From Colwellia sp. (lineage in GTDB: Bacteria > Pseudomonadota > Gammaproteobacteria > Enterobacterales > Alteromonadaceae): a DNA stretch of 32,584 bases. Below the pieces are notes generated by a model that saw nothing but the letters and a program-made list of their open reading frames with translations, did not search any database and was not told the DNA's origin. Location of the stretch: contig JABSOX010000060.1 in the NCBI GenBank assembly GCA_013215655.1, forward strand, positions 1-32,584, written 5' to 3'. Positions 15,961-23,395 of the stretch are shown here, one piece after another (the stretch's first letter is position 1; each line of letters opens with the position of its first letter). A program made the translations under genes and the position numbers.

Positions 15961-16770
15961 CTAAAGGAAAAATTTTTGATAATATTTACTATTGTATAGT
16001 TCAGTTTTTAATGGCTTTGACAAAACATAGTCACTTTTAAACGCTTGATACAGCTCTGCGTACCATTTATCTTCAGCTTTATTCTGTGTCATTAGCTCTA
16101 TTGGTTGACCAACAAAACGACTTAATGACGCTGAGTGCTCTTGCAACTTATCTATACGAAGACAGATAACTTCTGTGCCCTGATGTTGTGCGTAGCCAAT
16201 ACCTTGCTCAATATCAAAAGAATGTTGATATATATCTATGCCTGTCATCACCATGAACTCTTTGTCAAACCACGTTAATGGATAATGATGATTAAATTCT
16301 TGATTAAAAATATCAGTCAACAACGAACGACTTTGATGCCGAGTTGGCAAAGCTCGCTGTCTAGTATTCAAACAATTAGTATGGGCAGCATAAATATAAG
16401 CGTCTAAATCGTGAAAAAACATCGACATATTTCTTGCCAGAGGCTCTCTAACCAAGGTAATTATTTTGGTGTTTTTACGTTTTTTAAAAGCACGGCGTAA
16501 TAAAAAATGAGTGAATTCTTGTTCTGCTCGACGAAAGAAATATGTAAATCCAAATTTGGCTAAACCATGCAACCTTGCCGGGCACGTATGATTTTTATTA
16601 TAAAAAGCATGAAGATGTACCGCATTAGGCAATGAATATTCTAGTGTAGTGGAGCCGACCTTGCCCATTTGATAAATAAAAATAGTCTCTGGTGCTGTAT
16701 ATTTGGCTATCAATTTTTGATAACTAACAATTTTGCGTTTAATAACCTTAAAAATATTCACTTCCTGCAC
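15961..16770 (-). CDS. NKWYS-family (capsular polysaccharide) sulfotransferase-like protein
   Basis: This is a 269-residue cytoplasmic protein. Q-M-G-K-V-G-S-T-T at 34-42 matches the PAPS 5'-phosphosulfate loop of sulfotransferases, and V-R-E-P-L-A-R-N-M-S at 107-116 matches the 3'-phosphate block. N-K-A-E-D-K-W-Y-A-E-L at 230-240 is a variant of the motif that gives the NKWYS family (putative capsular polysaccharide synthesis) its name. It would transfer sulfate from PAPS to a sugar of the polymer. The start is GTG, two bases after the flippase stop; no in-frame ATG exists before the PAPS loop. It is the last gene of a four-gene operon (GT4, sulfotransferase, flippase, this gene) and converges with the propeller gene only 24 bp away. 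Confidence 0.75.
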   Translation of the reverse strand: MQEVNIFKVIKRKIVSYQKLIAKYTAPETIFIYQMGKVGSTTLEYSLPNAVHLHAFYNKNHTCPARLHGLAKFGFTYFFRRAEQEFTHFLLRRAFKKRKNTKIITLVREPLARNMSMFFHDLDAYIYAAHTNCLNTRQRALPTRHQSRSLLTDIFNQEFNHHYPLTWFDKEFMVMTGIDIYQHSFDIEQGIGYAQHQGTEVICLRIDKLQEHSASLSRFVGQPIELMTQNKAEDKWYAELYQAFKSDYVLSKPLKTELYNSKYYQKFFL

Positions 16771-16772
16771 CG

Positions 16773-18131
16773 TTATCCGATAAGTTTAATATTGAGTTTT
16801 TGATAAACCTTAATTAATCCTAAAACATTGTTAATAGTCATCGCAAAAAACGTTGCTATTGCGCCGCCTAATGCACCATAGCTTGGCATAAGCAGTACCG
16901 ACAAGAAGACCAATATTGTAACCGCAATAAACAAATTAAAGCGTTGTACACGTTCAAAACCTGACATGATCAATAATTGTCCCACTGAACCAACGGCCAC
17001 TTTAACAAATTGACCGGCGACCAATATTCTTAGTACCAAACTTGCACTTACATAATCAGGACCAAATAGTGCTAATATTTGTGGTGCAAAAAAAAAGGCA
17101 ACCAACAAAATTGGGCTGGTAAAAAACAACATTATCCTTGTAGACGAACGATAAATATCTTGTAAGCGTTTTTTGTCGTTTTCAGCAAATATTTCTGCAA
17201 ACTTTGGCGACAATATACCATTTAACGCTAATAAAACAATAGCCACCAAGATTGCAATTCTATTGGCTACAGCAAAATAAGCAAGCTGTTCACCATCGCT
17301 AAAAACACCTAACAATACTTGCGCGCCTTGACCCATAACAATGGCTAAGCAAGTGAGTCCCCATAAAGAAAAACTAGCTTGATGAAATTCAACCTTAAAA
17401 GACGATGATATAGTGGTAGCGTCAGCAGCGGGGTAGCTTTTCCGCCAATAGTAGTACCCTATGCCTACAGTGGTCATAATACCGATATAGTAAACACTTA
17501 AAGCTAGGTTTAAGGTTAACGTTCCCATCATCGAAATAACAATGAGTAAACCCATTAAATTTAACGGACGTAATACATTATTTAACAAAGCAAAAGGGAT
17601 AACCCGTTTTACTCCTTGAAAACTTTGTACAATAACAGTCGACATACTGGTTAAAGGAATAAGTAAAACTAACCAAATAAGCATCAAATAATAAGAAAGC
17701 TCTCCGCCGAAAAAGTAACAATAAAGAAAGAACACAAGTGGCATTAAAATAACAGCAATCAATAAAGAAAATTTTAAAACTAAATGCATACTTAATAAAA
17801 AAACATGGCTAATTTGCCCATGGTCTTGTGCTTTGTTTGCCACTGCCATAAAACGAACAATAGCATTATCTACCCCTACTCGACCGACAGTAGACAAAAG
17901 AGCGATCATTGATAGTACAAAAAAGTAATAGCCTGCATCCTCAACACTAAGAAAGCGAGTAATAACAACACTGACCACAAAACCAAATAATGCAGCAAAT
18001 AGCTTTAATGAAAAAATAATAGCAGCAGATGAAACAATTTCTTTGTTGTCTTCATTTGCATAATTAAACAAAGCGTTGTTACCCACTTTTTTATTCTCTT
18101 TTTTATTAGAGGACTGTTTAAATAAACTCAT
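16773..18131 (-). CDS. Polysaccharide flippase (Wzx/MATE-like), second copy
   Basis: This is a 452-residue multi-spanning membrane protein with about twelve hydrophobic segments. It shares with the flippase at 656-1939 the early V-x-x-x-I-T/S-R-x-L-x-x-E-x-A-G-Y/H-Y-F-F segment and the late G-Q-F/L-V-K and L-I/V-M-S-G blocks. The open frame extends 44 codons further upstream, but that part overlaps the sulfotransferase gene. Starting at the ATG at 18131 leaves 7 bp after the upstream stop and places a charged, soluble N-terminus (S-S-N-K-K-E-N-K-K) before the first helix, so this start is chosen. It should translocate lipid-linked repeat units for the same operon. Presence of two paralogues suggests two polymers or two variants of one unit. 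Confidence 0.85.
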   Translation of the reverse strand: MSLFKQSSNKKENKKVGNNALFNYANEDNKEIVSSAAIIFSLKLFAALFGFVVSVVITRFLSVEDAGYYFFVLSMIALLSTVGRVGVDNAIVRFMAVANKAQDHGQISHVFLLSMHLVLKFSLLIAVILMPLVFFLYCYFFGGELSYYLMLIWLVLLIPLTSMSTVIVQSFQGVKRVIPFALLNNVLRPLNLMGLLIVISMMGTLTLNLALSVYYIGIMTTVGIGYYYWRKSYPAADATTISSSFKVEFHQASFSLWGLTCLAIVMGQGAQVLLGVFSDGEQLAYFAVANRIAILVAIVLLALNGILSPKFAEIFAENDKKRLQDIYRSSTRIMLFFTSPILLVAFFFAPQILALFGPDYVSASLVLRILVAGQFVKVAVGSVGQLLIMSGFERVQRFNLFIAVTILVFLSVLLMPSYGALGGAIATFFAMTINNVLGLIKVYQKLNIKLIG

Positions 18132-18138
18132 CGACACA

Positions 18139-18885
18139 CTAACTTTTAACCGCTTGATAGTGAAATTGATAATCGAACAATTCAATATCCTTTTGATAAA
18201 AATGCTCAACAAACGCTTTAGATTCATCATCATAATAACAACTATAATGACGCTGCGGAGCAAAGCTAGAAAATCCTATTTTTGCTAACATTTGTTTTAT
18301 TCTCAATTCGCTACGCTGTTTAATGCCTGATGGTAAGGTTCTATTTTTATGAGGTAAAAGTATTTCCTCGATATTCAATTGTTGACATACCGTATTAAAG
18401 TCTTGTTGCAAGGTTTCAAACTTACCAATAAAATCAACCAATTGATTACCTTCTTGATCATATAAAAATTTCCATTGCGGAATAATGTGTCGATAATAAT
18501 CGTTCACCAATAGATGGTTATCAGATTCAGGGGTAGGAAATCGTTTAAATAAAAATGTTTTAAAGCTACATTGAAAGTTTTTATCACCAAGCAAACGTCG
18601 ATAATTATATTCAGAAACAAGCCTTGCCCACGGATTCCGAACAAAACTAAAGGTAAAATACTGCTTAAATTGTTCAGCCGTCATATGACCTAAATCAATA
18701 TACTCTTGTGCCATTAAATGCGCTAACCGAGGTGGTCCTATAGTAGGATCGGTATTAGGCCGCAACAATAATGTCTCTCTGGTCTGCCAAGTAAGTCCTG
18801 CACGTTCAACAAAGACACTTTCAACACTTTGCCCCGCCGCTTTAGGAATATGCACAAAAACGCATTTATCTTGATGTGAAAGCAT
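18139..18885 (-). CDS. Sulfotransferase (Sulfotransfer_2-like)
   Basis: This is a 248-residue cytoplasmic protein. The PAPS-binding 5'-phosphosulfate loop is at 12-20 (H-I-P-K-A-A-G-Q-S) and the 3'-phosphate block at 79-93 (F-S-F-V-R-N-P-W-A-R-L-V-S-E-Y). Both are textbook for carbohydrate sulfotransferases of the Sulfotransfer_2 family, and the length is normal. It has no signal peptide, so sulfate is presumably added to a cytoplasmic lipid-linked glycan or nucleotide sugar before export. It lies second in the operon between the GT4 gene and the flippase. The start ATG has aagg upstream. Together with the NKWYS-type gene it argues that the polymer is sulfated. Confidence 0.85.
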   Translation of the reverse strand: MLSHQDKCVFVHIPKAAGQSVESVFVERAGLTWQTRETLLLRPNTDPTIGPPRLAHLMAQEYIDLGHMTAEQFKQYFTFSFVRNPWARLVSEYNYRRLLGDKNFQCSFKTFLFKRFPTPESDNHLLVNDYYRHIIPQWKFLYDQEGNQLVDFIGKFETLQQDFNTVCQQLNIEEILLPHKNRTLPSGIKQRSELRIKQMLAKIGFSSFAPQRHYSCYYDDESKAFVEHFYQKDIELFDYQFHYQAVKS

Positions 18886-18950
18886 TTTTTAGCACCTTGC
18901 TATAGAACAATAAAGTAATAAAGTGAATAAATTGCATGACATATTTAACA

Positions 18951-20210
18951 CTACAGATGCTCCGCTAATAGTGACAACAATTGTTTATTAAGCTGACGTA
19001 TATCAGCAACTTCTTCTATACGATTTCGTGCTTGCATGGCTAATTTCGTCTGCAAGGTTTCGTTTTTATATAACATCTTAATCTTGTTAGCTAAGTCAAC
19101 TGCATCGTTTTCTTTGGCGAGTAAACCATGTTCATTATCTGTAATTAACTCAGGAATACCACTGTGAAAAGTTGATACGACCACAGTGCCCATCGCCATA
19201 GCTTCCATAATAGCTACAGGTACACCTTCCATGTCACCATTACGGGCAACAATACTCGGTTGTAAAAACACATCATGAGTTAACATTTGCTCTTTAACTT
19301 GTACTGAACTTATCGGTCCAATAAAAGAAATACGATCATCAAGTTCTAATTCAGTCACCAACTTTTGTAAAGGTTGTAATAGTTCACCAAAACCGGCAAT
19401 AGTATAATGAAATTTAACTTCATTTGTTAATAACGCTAACGCTTTGATAGCGAACTCTAAACCTTTTTTCTCAGCAAAACGTGCGACGGTGAAAATAGCA
19501 AGTGTGGATTTATTTTCTACATTTTCTATATTTTCTCTTTTGCCTTTGCTGCTATTAAAAATAAAATGGCTTAAATCAACGCCCATGCGATGCACACTTA
19601 TTTTATTTTCAGGACAGCCAAGTAACTGTAATTTATTTTTCCACAAATCACTGATCGGTAACATCAATTCGGTTTGCTTAAACAATCGTAGATAATTTTC
19701 TTTTTGTTGTAATAAGGTTTTATGAACAGACAACTCAAAGCCATGAAATATTGTCGCTATTTTGCCATTGATAATACCGATATCTCGTAGCTCATTAATC
19801 AATACTCCACCCGTACCAAAATGACAGACGATAAAATCGAAAGTTAACGGTTTATCAACATTGCTTACTATCGTCGGCAACAATAAACTTTTCGCGTGAT
19901 GACCATACTTAAAATTCAAAGCTGACAATATCAATTTTTTGTTGCGACTAAAAATTAAACTAGTAATCAACTTTAAGCTACGCCTTAAAAATTTATGTAA
20001 TGCGGACCTTTTTTGCTCATTTAACAAATAGACTATTCGCCCTTGTAGATCCGACTTAATAACCGCTTTAGCAGATGAAATCGAGCTCTGGGGATCAGAT
20101 AAAGCAATAACCGTAACGTCAACACCTTGAGCGATTAACTCTTCAACTTGATTCAATACAAAGGTTTGCGAAAGTATCGGGAATTGGTTAACAAAAACAG
20201 CTAGTTTCAT
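18951..20210 (-). CDS. Family 4 glycosyltransferase (WcaL-like)
   Basis: This is a 419-residue GT-B fold transferase. It starts with the F-P-x-x-S-Q-T-F-V block seen in WcaL/colanic-acid-type transferases. The C-terminal Glycos_transf_1 domain has V-A-R-F-A-E-K-K-G-L, then G-D-M-E-G-V-P-V-A-I-M-E-A-M-A-M-G with the nucleotide-contacting glutamates, then G-I-P-E-L-I and H-G-L-L-A. It is cytoplasmic and would use a nucleotide sugar with retention. It is the first gene of the leftward operon that includes the sulfotransferase, flippase and NKWYS-type protein, 65 bp before the next gene. The start has no clear ribosome-binding site. Donor sugar unknown. Confidence 0.88.
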   Translation of the reverse strand: MKLAVFVNQFPILSQTFVLNQVEELIAQGVDVTVIALSDPQSSISSAKAVIKSDLQGRIVYLLNEQKRSALHKFLRRSLKLITSLIFSRNKKLILSALNFKYGHHAKSLLLPTIVSNVDKPLTFDFIVCHFGTGGVLINELRDIGIINGKIATIFHGFELSVHKTLLQQKENYLRLFKQTELMLPISDLWKNKLQLLGCPENKISVHRMGVDLSHFIFNSSKGKRENIENVENKSTLAIFTVARFAEKKGLEFAIKALALLTNEVKFHYTIAGFGELLQPLQKLVTELELDDRISFIGPISSVQVKEQMLTHDVFLQPSIVARNGDMEGVPVAIMEAMAMGTVVVSTFHSGIPELITDNEHGLLAKENDAVDLANKIKMLYKNETLQTKLAMQARNRIEEVADIRQLNKQLLSLLAEHL

Positions 20211-20396
20211 TAAATTTAACTAAAAGCAAAGAAGATAATGATAAAGTCTAAAGATAAAAAGCACTGCTGACAAATGAATATCGACAACAATTTACTTTTC
20301 ACCTTCATTTGCCGTGCTCAGGCTGTTTATTAATGAATTAAAATAACGATAGTGTACACTCGCACCAATAAAGCTAAATATTCACAAAGAGTTGAG

Positions 20397-21164
20397 ATGA
20401 AATTTAAAGAAATATCGTCAATCGTTGGCCATATCCCTTTTATATCAAAAGAAAATGGTCAATTTCTTTATGATCTTATCATCAAAGAAAAAATCACCAA
20501 TATCCTAGAATTAGGTATCGCCCATGGTACCGCGACTTGTTACATGGCAGCCGCTCTTCAAGAACAAGGCGAGGGTAAAATCACCGCCGTTGACTTAATT
20601 GAAGTTAAAGACCAATTTAAACCCTCTGCAGAAGAGCAGTTAGCTAAAACAGGCTTCGCTGATATCGCAACAGTAAAACGTATGCAAACGGGGTATACCT
20701 GGTTTTTACATGATCAAATAGTAAAAAACACCAAAGACGACATTTGTCATGAAGAATACGATCTGGTGATTATCGATGGCCCTAAAAATTGGACTATTGA
20801 CGGCGCAGCCTTCTTTTTTGCCGATAAACTGCTCAAAAATAATGGCTGGATTATTTTTGACGACTACAACTGGACCTATTCACAAGCAAGTGATCGACGC
20901 GATGCTACCGATGGCATCACCCATCGTTCTTTATCTAAAGCGGAACAAGAAACACCACATATCAAAGCCGTATTTGAACTCTTAGTAAAGCAACATCCTC
21001 ATTACGGTAACTTAATTGTATTAGAAGAACATGATTGGGTGCTTGCGCAAAAAACCATGTCTGCAGACAAAACCTATAACATCGTTAATCAAACAACAAC
21101 AAAAGACATGCTGGGTAAAGGTCTTAAAAAAATCTATAGAAAACTCAAAACACTGCGTAAATAG
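20397..21164 (+). CDS. Class I SAM-dependent methyltransferase (CmcI/Methyltransf_24-like)
   Basis: The motif I-L-E-L-G-I-A-H-G-T at about residues 36-45 is the SAM-binding loop, I-T-A-V-D-L follows for motif II, and Y-D-L-V-I-I-D-G-P and W-I-I-F-D-D-Y-N fit the acidic metal-binding blocks of the O-methyltransferase-like group. A longer frame with a GTG at 20352 is open, but the ATG at 20397 is preceded by aaagag at a good distance, so 255 residues are called. It lies divergently from the GT4 operon and may methylate a sugar or another small molecule of the polysaccharide pathway; substrate unknown. No terminator with a T run follows. Confidence 0.8.
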   Translation: MKFKEISSIVGHIPFISKENGQFLYDLIIKEKITNILELGIAHGTATCYMAAALQEQGEGKITAVDLIEVKDQFKPSAEEQLAKTGFADIATVKRMQTGYTWFLHDQIVKNTKDDICHEEYDLVIIDGPKNWTIDGAAFFFADKLLKNNGWIIFDDYNWTYSQASDRRDATDGITHRSLSKAEQETPHIKAVFELLVKQHPHYGNLIVLEEHDWVLAQKTMSADKTYNIVNQTTTKDMLGKGLKKIYRKLKTLRK

Positions 21165-21263
21165 ACTTTATTTTATCTCAATATTAGTTAGGGTTAATTG
21201 AATAATTAATCAATAATCGAAGTGGGCTATAAAATGCCCTTGTTCCATTAGAGCATCACAAGC

Positions 21264-23033
21264 TTAATTGCTAGTGATTGCCCATCGGCTAATATCATCA
21301 TAGATTGACGGTTTTAGATGAATGTTGTCTATATGCCACTTGCCGTTACTCCAACCGTCTTGGTCTTTAGTTGCACTATAGACATCAATAAACACCCAGT
21401 TTTTTGCCAGTGTCGATTCCTGGAGTTCATGGTTTACCTGTTGAATAACTTGAATATGTTTATCATAGTTAAGCCCAGCAAGTTTTTTATTATTAGGCGC
21501 AGGAATACCCTGAATGAAAACAGTCTTAACTTTTTTATGTCGTAAAGCATGTTCAATATAATCGATATAGTTATTAACGGTTTTATTAATTATCTTTTCT
21601 AAAGGTTCATTCAATTTAACTGCCGCCTGCGATATGCCCCCATCAATTCGACAATCAATCTCACCAATTGTAAAAAATAAGTTAGCATTAACAGGGGTTT
21701 TTTTAATATGTTGATTAACATAACTACAATATTGATTATTTACTTCATCATTTAAATTATGCATTTGTATGCCTTTAATGAAGTTAGAAGTAGCTTGATA
21801 TTTAATGTCATGGCAGCGAAATATTTTATTGTTAAGCACCAATGAATGAGACTCACCAATAACATACAATGCCTCAGTTGCATCGCAACTGATTAAGTTT
21901 TTATGCTTTTCATTGTGATTAACCAAAGCTTTTATAAGTTTAAAAAATCTCAACGGAGCTTGCAAAAGTTGATTGTCAATTGAAGCATTCGACGAAATAT
22001 TATATTTTTTGATAATAGCTTGACAGTTTTCTATATTCCCTAATAAAAAGAATGCGATGAGTCGTTCACAATCTAATCCAAAAGCATATTCACTATTGTC
22101 ACTGATAGTTAAATAATTATCAGTTTTTGCTGTTAATTGCTCTAATTCGCCGTGAGATATGTAAGTTTGAATATAGACTAATAAAAACTGGATATCGGTA
22201 AATTCAGTCACTAGAGCGAAAAATTTATCTTCTTCATTACGTTTAAAATAATATTCGAGCAATTCAAGGTAGAAGTCTAAGAAAAAAGGACCGAATTTAT
22301 AATCTACTTCCTTAATGAGTTGTAGAGCGGCCTGTAAATTACCCACTCTTAATTTTAAAATAGCTGTTCCTGTCTGGTGATATAGTCTTTCTCCTCTACT
22401 TTGATGGTCTCTATCAAGTAAAGAACGCGCTTGCTCCAATAATTCTGACTTTATTAATTGGACAAAAATAAAATACACTTGTTCATCATCTAGGTATACC
22501 AAATGATTTTGTAGTGCTTGGCTGAATTGAATGATAGCTTTTTCATCACGCTCAAAAATAGCAATTTTTAGCATGGCAAGTGCTGCTCGAATATAAGATT
22601 CGTTCCAAGCGAGTAGCCGTTGAGCTACTTCTTTAGCTTTAACCATTTGTTGTGTCGATATATAACGATCTAACAGAGCAAGAAACGCATTCACATTAGC
22701 TAAAGTACAATCAATAACATAGATTTGCTCAAGGTGATAAAGGCTATTGTTGCCTTGTTCCAAAATCGTATAGATCTTAACAAAGGCGTTATGAATACTT
22801 ACACTTTGCCCTTTTGAACTTTCTCGTTGTTGGCCATGTTTTAATATAATCAATGCTTTATCATATTTCTTTAATGCTATATTTATCTGTGCATCAAGAA
22901 GTATTTGATTGACAGTAAGATTAACTCCACTTCTTTTAAGTTTATTTATAGTGCTAAATGCTCTTTTAAAGTCGTTATTTTTGTAAGCTATTTGAGCAAC
23001 TTCAAAAAGGTTATTGGTGCCTATGACTTTCAA
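21264..23033 (-). CDS. TPR-like helical repeat protein fused to an SGNH-type hydrolase domain
   Basis: The protein has 589 residues. About 370 N-terminal residues form TPR-like helix pairs (for example F-K-R-A-F-S-T-I-N-K-L, Y-D-K-A-L-I-I-L). The C-terminal 200 show SGNH hydrolase blocks: V-I-G-E-S-H-S-L at about 390 with the candidate nucleophile serine, F-F-T-I-G-E-I-D-C-R near 455 as block III, and D-N-I-H-L-K near 569 as the D-x-x-H block V. SGNH enzymes of this kind often add or remove acetyl groups on glycans. No signal peptide is visible. The first start codon after an in-frame TGA is TTG at 23033, preceded by aggga at 7 nt, which decides the start. It stands alone near the polysaccharide locus; the substrate is unknown. 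Confidence 0.65.
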   Translation of the reverse strand: MKVIGTNNLFEVAQIAYKNNDFKRAFSTINKLKRSGVNLTVNQILLDAQINIALKKYDKALIILKHGQQRESSKGQSVSIHNAFVKIYTILEQGNNSLYHLEQIYVIDCTLANVNAFLALLDRYISTQQMVKAKEVAQRLLAWNESYIRAALAMLKIAIFERDEKAIIQFSQALQNHLVYLDDEQVYFIFVQLIKSELLEQARSLLDRDHQSRGERLYHQTGTAILKLRVGNLQAALQLIKEVDYKFGPFFLDFYLELLEYYFKRNEEDKFFALVTEFTDIQFLLVYIQTYISHGELEQLTAKTDNYLTISDNSEYAFGLDCERLIAFFLLGNIENCQAIIKKYNISSNASIDNQLLQAPLRFFKLIKALVNHNEKHKNLISCDATEALYVIGESHSLVLNNKIFRCHDIKYQATSNFIKGIQMHNLNDEVNNQYCSYVNQHIKKTPVNANLFFTIGEIDCRIDGGISQAAVKLNEPLEKIINKTVNNYIDYIEHALRHKKVKTVFIQGIPAPNNKKLAGLNYDKHIQVIQQVNHELQESTLAKNWVFIDVYSATKDQDGWSNGKWHIDNIHLKPSIYDDISRWAITSN

Positions 23034-23395
23034 TCTTGTATCCCTATATCAGACTTTCTTTCTTTCTTGCGTATCATAATTATACCTTTTTAAGTGACAT
23101 CAACTCATCTTGCAATTAACTCTTCGACTGATTTAAGAGAAATATTTGTGATAGTAGAGTGAAGTTGGGCAACAAATAAAACACTTCATATCAATTTATA
23201 ATAAATATATATATGTGGCTATGCAACAAGAATCCGGAGTAAACTTTATCTAGGGCAGTCAGATACCTACATAAAGCAATTTAACCATTAGTGTTAATAA
23301 ATCACATTGGCAATGTAATTTAACTACTATAAATATCAATTTTAATTTAAAATTCACCTATGGAGTTCAACCCCCAATAATTGGTGAATCGCATA
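23034..23395. other. Divergent intergenic region
   Basis: This AT-rich stretch contains the ribosome-binding site for the TTG start of the leftward TPR-SGNH gene and a candidate promoter for the rightward gene: TTGGCA (23307-23312) and TATAAA (23328-23333) with a short 15-bp spacer. The interrupted palindrome acattg-g-caatgt (23304-23316) overlaps the -35 box and could be an operator. No gene or mobile element seen. Confidence 0.35.
23041..23045 (-). promoter_or_regulatory. Ribosome-binding site that supports a TTG start
   Basis: On the minus strand aggga lies 7 nt before the TTG at 23033. An in-frame TGA lies between this site and the preceding codons, and no ATG or GTG is available nearby, so this site argues for the TTG start of the TPR-SGNH gene. 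Confidence 0.6.

Noticed and set aside
18132-18263. 44-codon N-terminal extension of the second flippase
   Set aside because: It overlaps the end of the sulfotransferase gene and adds a hydrophobic, basic stretch not typical of flippases; the ATG at 18131 gives a normal N-terminus and a 7-bp gap.
20352-20396. GTG start adding 15 residues to the methyltransferase
   Set aside because: The ATG at 20397 has aaagag at proper spacing, while the GTG has no ribosome-binding site and the extra residues do not belong to the fold.
21223-21241. gggc-tataaaat-gccc hairpin after the methyltransferase gene as a terminator
   Set aside because: Only a 4-bp stem and no T tract on either strand.
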